Origin: Archilochus colubris
Lineage: Eukaryota; Chordata; Aves; Apodiformes; Trochilidae
Assembly (NCBI GenBank): GCA_023079485.1
Contig: CM041085.1
Span: forward strand, 30,365,121 to 30,429,120
DNA length: 64,000 nt
Direction: 5' to 3'
Under the pieces are notes generated by a model. It did not search any database. It worked only from the letters and a program-made list of their open reading frames with translations, and was not told the origin of the DNA. How positions within the stretch are numbered: position 1 is the first letter of the stretch; each line of letters starts with the position of its first letter. Shown piece after piece: positions 1 through 11,835 of the stretch. Both the position numbers and the translations under genes were made by a program.

Positions 1-1239
1 GTATATCTTACAATCATAACAAATAAACATATGTCATAAAGAGTCTGTGCAGAATGTCTTTTGCCACATATATAACTCCTCACAATAAATTCCTTTCAGT
101 GCTGAGTACCTTCATATTTTTATCACAGGCTTCATGTAGATGATGGTTCCTTCTTAAAAATCATGTAAGTCAAACCTCTGGGTGTTTTCTTACCATACTC
201 TCTTGAACAGCTGCAACGAGTCTGCATGAAAATGCAAAGAGAAAAGTCAGTATTCTTACAGAAAAAATTGAGCTGAAAAAATGTACAGAAATTCATAGGG
301 GCTTTGTGTTCTATAATCTCAAATCTTGTTGGTATCGTAGCATCTCAGTAGTATTTATACTGAAAAAGACTTGTGCCACTCCTGAGTAGACTAGTTTTAG
401 TTCTACATATTTCTGCTTTAAAATACTGGCAATGATATGTATGGAAGGGACATGGAAAATCTGAGGTTTGGGGCCAAAGTGGAAACCTGTTTTTTTCATA
501 CATTCATAGTGTTCACATTCAGTGACTGTCTCACAAATATTTGAGTTCATGTTTGACATGTCTCATTTATCTCCATTAACTAATAGCTATTCAACTTCAC
601 CACTGAGGAATTCAATTTTTTTTCAGTGAAGTCACCTATGGAATATCCAAAACTTGGGTTGTTTGGTTGGTTTTAGTGGGGTTTTTGTTGTTGTTGTTTC
701 TTTTCTGTTTAATTATTAACTAAACAAAGAAAACAAAAAAGCTTTTAGAGAAAAAACTACAATAGAATATTATTTTTTATCTTAAATAACATTTTGAATG
801 CTTCATTGAAGGTATAACCTCCATCTTCTCAGGAATACTGCTGTATTATCAGCAGTTGTACTCTGTCAGGAGCTGTATTAGCATGGCTTTACATACTTCC
901 AGTTTACCCATAAACAGTGGCAGTTGCAGTCTCTCTGCTTTGATGGTTCATACCAGCTCATGCCTAATGATTCTCTACTGCCTCAGGCCTCAAAGCTTTC
1001 CATTCTCAGAAACAGTGCATTTGTTTTTATATTTTGGGTACTGTAGCTTATCACAACCCTTTTTGTTGTTCTCTCCCTCCCCATTGGCATGATTTCCATT
1101 GCAGAGACAAGTGAGATGATGCCAGGCTTCAGAGAGCAGAAGAAAAGAGAATACACACTCCTCTAGACAGAGGAGCAGAGGAGCAGAAATTATCCAAATA
1201 AGACACTGCATCTACCAGCAGTTATCCTGGAAGCAGCGG
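1..1239. other. Gene-free AT-rich stretch
   Basis: No frame in this stretch resembles a known protein and none exceeds about 80 codons. T/G-rich and A-rich runs around 640-780 are the only low-complexity parts. I see no repeat family I can name. Confidence 0.6.
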
Positions 1240-1634
1240 TGGTTATCAATCTATCCATCCTCACGTGTCTATACTATATTTAGACCAACGATGTGCCTAA
1301 TCCTATTCATTAAAACAAAACAAAAAACATCAACCCCCAAAACTCAAGGCCAATATAGATGAAGGACAGAGACAATCCTTTTGTTTTCAAACACAGGGCA
1401 AGAGAATGAGAGTCTGCTACCACTCCCCTTTGCACAGGCAGTGGGAGCCTGGGCTTCACATTGCTCAGCTGCCCTTCAAGCCTGACTGAACCCCATCTCC
1501 CACAAAAATGCCACAAGGACCAGTCTGCGGCTTACTCCAAACTGGGGCAACTGCCAGTTTCTCACCTCAACCCTGTATCAAGGGAAACTCCATAGAACTG
1601 CAACAGTCAAATACTTTATCTAGTGATGGTCTGA
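1240..1634 (+). repeat. Left arm of a long inverted repeat
   Basis: This arm is the reverse complement of 3066-3460. By eye I count about eight mismatches in 395 bp. Three fall in the outer 20 bp (a GATA-like tract) and most of the rest are A/G or C/T changes. Similarity drops sharply at both edges, just outside 1240 and after 1634. An identical 68-codon frame with near-identical translation occurs in both arms on opposite strands (1310-1516 minus, 3184-3390 plus); it has no recognisable domain and simply reflects the duplication. The arm could be a dispersed repeat present twice or the product of a local inverted duplication; the sequence alone does not decide. Confidence 0.9.
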
Positions 1635-3065
1635 AGTGCACTATATATTTGAAGAAATGAGTTTTCTGAAGCCAGACTCCATTCAGACTCAGCTCATGAT
1701 GTTGCTTTGGATGCTGCTCATTTCTGGGGACAAGGAGGTATCCCGATGTGACAATGTAAGAAAATGAGGTCCTTAGAAGATTTTGAAATCGAAGAAAAAT
1801 AGAAAGACAATTTCTAAAAGCTTTGCATTTAGGTAAAAGCCTCTGATGCAAACATGAGTTGCCACACCCATTGTCTGATTACAAAAAAAACCTTCTGTAA
1901 AAGCAGGAATGGAACTGTAGCTAGCTGATTCAGTTCCAAACTTGGCCTCCAGAGCTTGTAAACATTTATGCATGTCTTAATGAAAGTGCTGATAACTCCA
2001 TGTTTCAGAGTAACTTTGCAACAAATTGTACATCTGAAACATAAGATTTTGCTCCTCCAGACTACACAATTAATCATAATTTAATAATCATAATAACAGC
2101 ACATAGAGAGCTAAAAGTGAGCCAGTATCTATATTACCATGACTCGCGCTCTCTGCCATAAACTGAGATCTCCTTATCTTTCTTCTAGTACTTCACATTA
2201 AGTATGGAGACCTATGTCCTAAAAAAGGTGTGAGATGCCTTTGTTCAGTGTATTGGATTTTTAAAATACAGAAGGCTGCTGAATTTCTCCGCACACCATT
2301 GTTCCATGCTGAAAAATATTATGTGAAAGAGGTTTAAACTCTTCTCTCTAGTACAGTGAGTCAGTGAGAACAAAGTATCTTGATATCACTCCATACAAAG
2401 GATGCAGCTTTCTACAATGAAAAGCATTACTGCTGGCTTTTGAATAGGTATTTCAGAAAATAATGTCCTGTATTTGTTGAGCAAGTATCAAAAATAGACC
2501 TGAAAGAGAGTACTGTACTTCTAGGTGAAGAGTTCAGTTCCCAGCTCTGTAGGAAGTTAAGAAGCCCCAGATCCAAAGGACTATATGTACATCTAAACTA
2601 AGTTTAGATAGAATCTTAAAACTAAATTTTAATTTTTAGTGCTCACAACTCTCACAAATCTGATATCTCTATTCTGTGGCACCATCATGCCAGTGCTAAA
2701 GTTCCCAGTCACACTTTTGCACCGAAAGTGCTGACATCTTCGTACCTTTTCAAACCCTGTGTCTTACCATGAACCCAGAAGTTCTTCACCCATATTTCTG
2801 AAAGGTTCAGGTTGAGGAAAGAACTCCTGGGCAACATCTCATTTGGCAAGCACTAAACAAAGCATCAGCATCTTTCTGCCACTGCAGTGCTGCAGAGATG
2901 GATAGGATGGCTGTAAAGATTTGTATTCAACTCCATTCTCAGCTTCAGAGTATCTCACTGTCAAGAAGAGATGGTCAATACAATTTCTTAATGGTGCATT
3001 TGTGTGAGAGATTGGGTAATGGGGAGTTCCTCCTTTGGAATATGTCTTCACATTTATAGCATCCA
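1635..3065. other. Spacer of the inverted repeat
   Basis: This 1.43-kb segment lies between the two arms. Its two ends differ from each other, so the duplicated unit stops at the arm edges. A minus-strand frame of 117 codons (3192 down to 2839) starts inside the right arm and runs into the spacer; the matching frame from the left arm stops soon after its arm edge. I do not recognise the protein and treat it as chance or pseudogenic. The rest is AT-rich with no identifiable repeat. Confidence 0.5.
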
Positions 3066-3460
3066 TCAGACCATCACTAGATAAAGTATTTGACTGTTGC
3101 AGTTCTATGGAGTTTCCCTTGATACAGGGTTGAGGTGAGAAACTGGCAGTTGCCCCAGTTTGGAGTAAGCCGCAGACTGGTCCTTGTGGCATTTTTGTGG
3201 GAGATGGGGTTCAGTCAGGCTTGAAGGGCAGCTGAGCAATGTGAAGCCCAGGCTCCCACTGCCTGTGCAAGGGGGAGTGGTAGCAGACTCTCATTCTCTT
3301 GCCCTGTGTTTGAAAACAAAAGGATTGTCTCTGTCCTTCATCTATACTGGTCTTGAGTTTTGGGGGTTGATGTTTTTTGTTTTGTTTTAATGAATAGGAT
3401 CAGGCACATCGTTGGTCTAAATACAGTATAGACACGTGAGGATAGATAGATAGATATCCA
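3066..3460 (-). repeat. Right arm of a long inverted repeat
   Basis: Reverse-complement partner of 1240-1634, with equal length and about 98% identity. The outer edge runs into a short GATA tandem (about 3440-3457), which may have grown after the duplication. Near-identity at this distance suggests a recent event or gene conversion between the arms. Transcribed through, the pair could fold into a long double-stranded hairpin with a 1.4-kb loop. Confidence 0.9.
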
Positions 3461-4317
3461 CCCCTGCTCCCAAGGCTAGGTGCTCAGTTTTCCTAGGATA
3501 TCTGCAGGGACACATCCCTCAGTTGTTTTGACAGGGAGAGCGTGGTGAAGCAGGAAAATACATTCCACTGAGGGAGCCGAAGACTCCCCAAGTCACACCT
3601 GGCAGCACATGGTGGACTAGCAGTGCTCTCACCATCTCATTGATGTAGGTCAGAAAGCTGTTCAACATCACATCCCCAGTAAGAGAAAGTTCACTCATGG
3701 ATTCTGAAACGTTAATCCCTTTTGCTTTTACAGGCCTAGGTCCAGACATCCTGCATCTGTCCACTCTTAAAAAAAAAGGCCCCTGAGAAAGAAGAACCTC
3801 AGGATGAAATAGTTAAACAGATAGCATGACATTTTATTTCATCCATGAGTTCCTATGAAGCACTGTATGAAAGCTATAGTGACATTTGTTTCAAAAGAAT
3901 TATCAACATGATTATACTGACTAGAGAATTAATTAATCACTGAAATTTGTCAAAAAAAAGTCATTGAAATTCTATTACTTCATTATTAGCATAATGAAGA
4001 GATCATGTTTGCCGTCTCTGGCAGTCAATCAAGTATCTGAGATGCACTTCAGCGTCAAGGAATTAAACTTTAAACCAGAAGGTATTTGATTTTGAAAACA
4101 GGTTAGTTTGCTTGTTTGACAGGTGCCACACACTTATTTTTTAACAGTTCACTATTACTCTGTGTCTGTCAGATGACAAAGGGTAAAAGTCAAAAGACTG
4201 CAGATGGGAAAACAAAATGGCTTACCTAAATTAAGAGAGTAACTTGAACTAGAGATATGTAGGCTAAAACTAGTAAATTCCTCCACTAATTTTTATGAGT
4301 AGGTCTCAGAGTGTTTT

Positions 4318-4450
4318 ATTACAGAGATAGGTACCATTATTCCTGCTTATCAGAGGCAAAAGTGACAAAAGAATTGAAATGATGTGCCCTTAGGTAAGTA
4401 GCAAAGCACTGACCTGAAGTCAGCATTCCTGAGCTCACTTCTCTATTGTG
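4318..4450 (-). repeat. Decayed MIR-like tRNA-derived SINE
   Basis: Read on the plus strand, the segment follows the order of a reverse-complement MIR: a GATAGGTACCATTATT block, a TTATCAGAGG block, a GATGTGCCCTTAGGTAAGTAGC block (MIR: gacttgcccaaggtcacacagctagtaagtgg), then a GAACCCA-region remnant near CAGCATTCCTGAGCTC. MIR elements are ancient amniote SINEs and bird genomes keep few, heavily diverged copies. The identification is from memory of the consensus with gaps, so it is tentative. The AGGTAAGT inside it looks like a splice donor but is explained by the SINE. Confidence 0.5.
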
Positions 4451-5353
4451 CAAGTAAGCTGTGTTCTTAAACTGCCCCTGACTTTAGTGCCATTTTCAAA
4501 ATTAGCACTTTGACCCTCAGTGATTACTGAAGCAAGAAGTACCAACTTAATCACAGCATACAGTAATGTTAGCATAGAAACTGGTATCTCATGAGCTTGC
4601 TGCTAAACTGCTGGCAAAGCTAAGTACCTGCAGTCACAAGTAAGGCAGGATCAGCAGGCTCGTTTGTTTGCTTGCTGTCTGGATGCAGATACAGTAACCA
4701 TTCACTGCTCTGTGAATCATAACTTCACAGGTACTTAAGCAGAACCAGTCAGCAAATCCTGCAGCTCAAGGTCAGGAGTTGCTTCACCTGCTGAATAGCA
4801 AATGAGTGCCATGGAGCCCTGTTGAACAGCATTCCCTGAACATCCAATTGAAACTGGGTTTGAAATATCAGGGTTTCAGGAGTACCTCATAATTTCTCAC
4901 ACAGCGGTAGCATATGCTTTATATGACATTTTTCTGGTCCCTCAGATGCATGAAAAATCCATGAAAAGTTGAACAGAAAATAACAGCTGGAGTTCCTCTG
5001 CTGGGAGTCTCAGGCTAAGAGTGACCAATGGTGTTAGTTACAGGGCTATGGGCTCTGTTTTCAATATACAGGGACTGTGAAATGGCAGTAGAAATTTATA
5101 TTCTGTATATCTTTTTGCTTCATCTGCTATATTGAGATGTAATTCAGATGGTGGACAGGATGATGAACCTCAGTTTATCAATAAAAGAGGATAAAAAGAG
5201 ATTAAATTTTAGACCTGGATTGATTTTTTATTAAAGTCAGATAATTTGCGACTCAGCACGACTGGGAAGGGGAAATTCCCAGTCTTCCTTTAGGACATAG
5301 AATAACCAGTTTTAGTACTGGCAGGTCCAGAGAATTCAAACTCAAGCTTCAAC

Positions 5354-5375
5354 ATATATATATATATATATATAT
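5354..5375. repeat. AT dinucleotide microsatellite
   Basis: An uninterrupted alternating AT run of 22 bp. Confidence 0.95.
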
Positions 5376-6281
5376 GCATAAATGTATAGGCTCATATTCT
5401 GTGTAAGATGTAGTATGCAGAAAGAAAAAACACTGCTACATCATTGAGAGGATTTTTGTTTTTCTTTCTGAGGCATACAATTTTGTTTGGATTTTATTTT
5501 GGTTTTACATTTTCTCTTAAGACTTTGGCAAAGCTTTCTGGAGCTTTTTGGATATAGACAACATGTATATGGCCTTATGGATGATTTTGAAAAAAAATCA
5601 TATCTTATTCTTGTTTTGCCCATATAAAAATGAGGGAAATAATACTGTCCTTTTTTGCAAAGTGTGTGTGTGTGTATCTGCTAGGGCAGAAAATGTTTGT
5701 ACCACTGGAATAACCACATTATTGACTCACAGCTTAACCAGCTCTGGGTAATAGATCCATTCCTGCCTCACACTGGCAAAAGCTCAGCACATTGTGTTAA
5801 TGCATCTGCACACATGCATTCACATGCCTGCACAAAAATCTATAGGAAGGCATTACTGCAATTGCATGGATAAGCAGACAGTAGCCAGCAAAAGCCATAT
5901 GATGGCCATACAAGCATTCAAGCAGAAACAGAGCCCAGGCAGCAACCTTCAGGATTTCAAGTTCCATTTCAGTATCTCCTGGTAGTAAAGATCTTCAGTC
6001 AGTTTCAGTGGTTGCCAGGGCTGGCTGTCTCTGAGGGGGGATTACAGCTGCTGCAGAAGCCCTGGCTGAGAAGAGCTCCAGATCAGGGCCATGGCCAGCC
6101 CTACCATCATTGTGGGCAGCAGGTTCAGCAGCCAATGTGGTGTGTCCCAGAGCAAGGTGTCCAGCTGGGGACAGGCTGGTGAATTATGACTGTCAGGAGA
6201 ACACTTGCCACTACAGAGTAGCCCTCATCACCTTGTGTGGCCTTTCTGCTGATACTCATATTCATTCTGGCTCTAGGCATA

Positions 6282-6551
6282 GACAAGAGGGCACGGTCTC
6301 AAGTTATGCCAGGGGAGGTTTAGGTTGGACATTAGAAAGAATTTCTTTACGGAGAGGGTGATCAGACATTGGAATGGGCTGCCCAGGGAAGTAGTGGATT
6401 CTCCGTCCCTGGAGATATTTAAAAAGAGACTGGATGTGGCACTCAGTGCCATGGTCTGGTAACTGCAGCAGTAGTGGATCAAGGGTTGGACTTGATGATC
6501 TCTGAGGTCCCTTCCAACCCAGCCAATTCTATGATTCTATGATTCTATGAT
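6282..6551 (+). mobile_element. CR1 LINE, 3' tail only (5'-truncated)
   Basis: The segment begins at GACAAGAGGGCACGGTCTC and runs through the last coding part of CR1 ORF2 and the 3' UTR. The TTGGACTTGATGATCTCTGAGG tail is followed by three ATTCTATG units at the 3' end, the hallmark of avian CR1. Only about 270 bp remain, so it encodes no enzyme. It matches the same subfamily as the copies at 22.2, 24.8, 40.1 and 51.1 kb. CR1 copies are typically 5'-truncated because target-primed reverse transcription stops early. Confidence 0.96.
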
Positions 6552-9500
6552 AGTGTCTGGTGAAGGTTGTTCCCTCTCCCCAGGATCTTTTTTTCTTTCT
6601 TCTTCCATGAGCACAGGCAGAGTTTAACCCTCGACTGAGTTTCCCAAGTTGCATTAGAATGGCTTTCACTTCTGTGCTTTCAAGAAAAAACATAGGTCAT
6701 TGTAGGCTAAAGGGGAAGAGGATTTTCTAATACATTTTACCACTGCACAGTTCCATCAGGAAACACAGGTCTGCACTGCAGAAGCTGAGGTGAGGACAGT
6801 ATGAGGCAAAATATAAATTCATTACATTGCCAGAGTAAATATTATTAAAGTGTTTCATATTTGCTAAACCTTTCCTTTGAACTGAAACTTTGCATTTCAA
6901 TTTCAAGCCACAGACAGATATTTTTGAAATGTATTCTAAACCAATATGTAAAGAAATAAATTTTGGGGGGTTATATTGAGGCAACAAAGCCAGGAAGAAA
7001 CAGTCTTTTTATACTTCCAACTTTTCACTGAAAATGGCTCATTTCCTACACAACAGAGTCCAACTTTAAGAGTTTTATTTTTTACAAATTAAAAAGCCAT
7101 TTCTTAAAGGAATATAAAATTCTAATTAATTCTAATGTCATGCTCTTTTAGCTCAGCCCATCACCCTGTCTCTGTTGGTGCCTTACCCAAGCCATGGGTT
7201 CCCTGCCTTGCAAGCTGCCACGATTCCCTGTGCTCACCAGCCACCTGAGGGACTCAGGTACCAGATAGCTCAGCAGTCAAAGTTGTTTTTTGCAGGCATG
7301 CTTTCCACACTTGGCTTTGGAAAACTGGTTCTCACACCAGAAATTCCAGAGATGAAGAAGGATGGGAAGGAGGGTTGCATTACATCTTTCTTCCTGCTAT
7401 TCACTGCTTCTGTTGCCTTGCTGCTTAACCCGGTATCTATTCTTCTTAATTAAGAAGTAAGGAAATTATATTATATTCTGTATTCTATCATCAGTCTTGA
7501 AATCATTTCAGGTTACCCAGCTAATGAACACCCCTACTGAGATATTCCTCTGAAGATTGGATAGAGTTGTCCCAAAGCTTATTTCTTCAAAATCTGCACT
7601 GTCAGAAAGATGTTCAAATACCTTTACAGAAGGATATCACAAAAAATATTTCTGTTTCTTTTTATTTTTTACTTGTTATTCTGCTTTTTGCCCAGGATGA
7701 TTCTGCATTATTTTCTTGTGCCCAATTAAACTGTTTCTAAAGCTTTATTTTGCATTGTGAGCAATGACAAATCTGCCAATTCTCCAAGGTGCTGTTCAGA
7801 AGCCTCTGCTCTTTAGCTTTCTTCAGCTTTTCTTTTTGTTTATGGCTTGTGGGCTTATTCACACTTTCATAGAGATTCTAAAAACACTGACCCCATGCTA
7901 TGCTCTAGAAGTTAACAGATCCATAGTTAATTTTATATCAATGCAGCTTTTTTCTTACCTTTAAAGATCTGATCTCTCTGCACAAATGGAGCATCCATTC
8001 TGCCATGGAAAAATTTGACAAAAATAACCATTTACTTAATATATGAAAATTTTCTTTATTCTATGTTCTCTGAAGGATCATTTGTAAAGTCACTGTAAAG
8101 TTCCAAATTAGTCTTCTTTAAATGGAGCAGATTATTTCAGGATTTTCAAACTGTTCTTTGATGAAGAATATCAGCAATGTTCCTCATTTAGGCTTTGTTC
8201 ATATATGTGTTATGCTAAGTCTACAATTCAGATCTAGACACAAAAAGGAATCATATTACCCACCTGACTTCTGAACTTAGATATCTCTATTTTTCTCCCA
8301 TGATGAAGAGAAGATGCTTTGGCTATTGCATACTGAGAAGAAAAAAATCCACAACTTTTAGTTAGGATAAGAGTGCAGGTGGCAATTTCCCTCATTTTCT
8401 TACATGAGACAGTTAAGTGCTCAGCTCTTACCAAGGTAGATTTTTCCACCAAGAAATGCTTAAAAATATGCCTCCCTGAAGAATTTGATGGCTGAGTGAG
8501 CCAGAGAACCAAAACTACTGTTATGATTAACATCTGCTTATGTTCCTGAAAAATAAACAGTAGAAATAAAGCATCTCAAGAGATTACTCATACTAATGCA
8601 GGTAATATTACTATGGCTGGAAACACAGAAGTCATTGCTATGTCTTTATTTGGGAAATATAATTTCTGTCTACCATAAGACAAAAGGATCTCAATACTTC
8701 TTGAAAAAAAATAGCCTTTTCTGGAGGTTTTGATTAATCAAAACATAAAATTAAGAAATACAACACAGCAATGTTCTTCAGTAGTGATGTTCCTTGGAAA
8801 GACTGCACTGACATATTGCAGCTGTATGTAAAGTCTCCATCTGCTCGACACAAATGCACTTATAACTCCTTTTTCACAGAGATGTGTCCAAGGGCTGGTC
8901 TCTGGTTAGTCCAATTGATTTATCTGATTTACCAGTTTATGGAGTGGTATGAAAGTCCCAAATCTCCATGCTCCTGTTTCTTTTCCCTCTTACTGAGACA
9001 AAGCTTCTTAGAGAAAGAATCATTTCACCTTCCTTTCCTTTGTGGAGAATTCAGTGTATTTATGGATGCTGTAAAGGCCATAAGACATCAGTCACTTAGA
9101 GTAATGATCATCTCTTTGTTCCTTACTAATCTTGTAGACCAACGATGTATCTGAAGATTAATGTCTAAAATTTATATTTTTTTTGTTTTTTTTTGGTTTT
9201 TGGGTATTTTTTTTGTGTTTTTTTGCTTTTTGGTATTTTGTCTATTGACCTGGACTGGTCCTAAAGTTGTTAGCCTCCTGTTGAAATTTTCTAGATTATC
9301 ACCTCTTCAGGGTCTATGCAATTACTTGTTTAAGCTGTTGTTGGAAGGGGCATACAAATTGTTCTGTAAACACAGTTTTACCTTTTTTTTAAAAACTTCT
9401 GCCTCTTCCTTTCTGTTTTTCAACTATATCTTTAAACATAGGAAGTGGTCTTCATCTCACAAGCTTCCTAATGATCTTTCAGTAAAAACACATGCCTTAT

Positions 9501-11774
9501 TTTCTGCCAGAATTCTGATTCTGAAGCACAAGTTAAATACTGCCTTTTGCTACACAGACGGTTTCAAGAATGTGAACCCGAAACCAGAGAGCTAAAATAC
9601 AAACACCAATAATCTTTATAAAAGGTAAATGGAATAAAATACAGAAATGGACACCTAGTGAAACAATAGATATGCTATGGATTTGAACTTGTACAAATCC
9701 CTTCACGAGCAAAGTCTCTGCAGATTACAACTATGCTTTATTTCTCTGTCACCCAGTGAAGAAATATATGTCCAAAAGATGGAGTATATATCCAGTTGTA
9801 GCCAAGTGTCCCTTTCAGCTTGGTAGAGTAAGGATTGAACCGGACAGCATAAAAAAGTTATTTTGTAGTGGTCTTTTCTCCATGTAACCCTGTATGGACT
9901 AATAACCCAGAATTTTTTTATTCCCTGATAAAGATTTGCAGAACACAATGAACACATAAAATATGGTCTTTTTTATTTATAGTATTTTGACCCTCATTTG
10001 TATTTAAATTTATTCTTACATATTTCTTCTTAAGAGTCTTTCAATCTTTACAGTCTTTTGCAGAAGGGAAGTTGGGGGTACTGTTCAATTGCTGGGCAGG
10101 CTAAACATCAGAGCAAAGAAAAGCTGGAATTTGATGAACATCAACAGAACCTACATCCATCATTTAAGTTTACATGTATTCGTGACAATTCAGAGTCATT
10201 TCATGGACTCATTCTTTTTTCTTTTTTTTTCTTTTTTTAATAGATCTAATATACATTTCCCTATTCTAATTACAGAAACCTCATTTCTATTCCTATTGAG
10301 TTGAACAGTAATTTTCCCATCAGATTTAATGATGCAGTACAAGAAGAAAGTTCCTCATCTGAATTAAATCCCCTGATTCAATAGCTTTTATAGATTTATG
10401 TGGGTCAAGTACGGTAGACACAAAGCATACAGGTTGCTGAAGTCACTTATTTTTTCCTAACAATGCTGCATTTTTTGTGCAGTTTTCTGTACTTCTGCTC
10501 AAGGTTGTTCTCCATTTATAGCTGACAAAGGTTCTCTGTGACTACCTTTTGGCATATTTTCAGGGCCTAGACACGGCATATATAACCATTAAATTTACAG
10601 TGAATTAAAAAAAAAAAAACAAAAAAAACCCCAGCACAACTCCCACCTGTGAATTTTAGTACTTATCATATAGCTAAGTATCAAATAATTTGCTTGATAT
10701 CAGTGAATGTATGTTTTCAATGTGTTTAGTGTGAAACATTAATATCCTCAAGTATTCATATAGCTCAGTGTTTGGGCTTCATATACAACACTTTCAAATA
10801 CAGTCTAGCACTTGGCTTGTATCACCCTGCTGATGGCACCACTGATTTTCACAGAACCTCTGAATTGCAATGACAACTGTTAAGCACATATATTTGCACA
10901 TACATGAGTACTCTCAATATTATTGGTGACTGTCCATGATAAGAAATACTTGTATATTAAGGGCTTAAAGTCTTCTTTTTAGTCAGAGACAAAGCTGTCA
11001 CATGTCTGTTTTTCACAGACTTTACTGATATGGTCTTTGTGAACATGATTCTCTAACTTAACAGAAGGCAGAGGAGGAGTAGGTAGAAAGGCATGCAGCA
11101 TCCAGAAAACATGTGTGTACCTGCAGATATCTAAAGGACACAATGGATTGAACAATTGCTTCAGAAATTCAGGGTTCAGTAGCTAAAGGGTTGCAAATCT
11201 TTTTTGGGAAAATCAAAAGACAATTTAATAAAAAACCCTCGAATGTTAAAACATTAAAAATAGTCCTTGAAAGATAGAGCAGTTATCTAGGGAGTATGGA
11301 GTTATCCATAAAGAAATACAAATAGAACAAGTTTTGGGAAAGAAGCCCCTGATATTTCATGCTGATACCAAAGGTTAGAAACTGGTAATTCCATCATTCT
11401 GTTGTTGTCTGAAGTCAGGATGAACTTTTTTAGGGAACAGTTTTGTCTGCAGTGAGAAGAAGGGACATATTATCTTCTCTCATCTAGAACATCAGGTACT
11501 GTCACCCCTCAGAAAAAGACTGTGAGTACAAGGCTGATCCAATATGATAGTTTCTGATCCGGAATGGGAATTTCAGATTCATACCTAATAGTGCAGTTGC
11601 ACAATAAATTGACAGCTTAAGGTCCTGTCCTTCCCCTTCTTCTTCCAGTCTTTGATCTCACATCCTTGCCCCCATTCAACACCCTATCAGTTTTGCAGTC
11701 CATAGAGCAAACATCAGATTTCTATGTGATTTTGTTGACAAAATTAATTTATGAGTCTAGTATAACTTTTCAAA
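6552..11774. other. Gene-free AT-rich stretch
   Basis: No recognisable gene. Several 60-145 codon frames exist, such as 8771-9154 and 9161-9595 on the plus strand. The second begins in a T-rich low-complexity tract and translates to a Phe-rich peptide, as expected by chance. A-rich and T-rich tracts occur at 9171-9240, 10205-10243 and 10606-10628. Confidence 0.55.
9171..9240. repeat. T-rich low-complexity tract
   Basis: About 70 bp composed almost entirely of T with isolated G and A. It could be a decayed retroposon tail read on the minus strand, but no source sequence is visible next to it. Confidence 0.8.
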
Positions 11775-11835
11775 TTCATAGAATAATTTTTGTTTGAAGG
11801 AACATATAGAGTTCTTCTGGCCCAATCTCTAATCA
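11775..11835 (-). mobile_element. Possible highly decayed CR1 3' tail
   Basis: The plus-strand text CATAGAATAATTTTTGTTTG, followed after a gap by TTCTGGCCCAATCTCT, resembles the reverse complement of an old CR1 3' end (catagaatca...ttggaaaagacct...tccaacc). Divergence is heavy, and nothing beyond about 60 bp can be aligned by eye. It could be chance. Confidence 0.33.

Larger units (their letters stand above)
3461..6281. other. Gene-poor stretch with a SINE relic and microsatellites
   Basis: Apart from the MIR-like relic listed separately, this stretch holds an AT dinucleotide run (5354-5375) and a short GT run (about 5662-5675). A GC-richer block at 6005-6280 directly precedes a CR1 tail; I could not assign it to CR1 or to any gene. 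No exon with convincing splice sites is visible. Confidence 0.5.

Noticed and set aside
9161..9595. 144-codon plus-strand frame
   Set aside because: It begins in a T-rich low-complexity tract giving a Phe-rich peptide, and the rest has no known domain.
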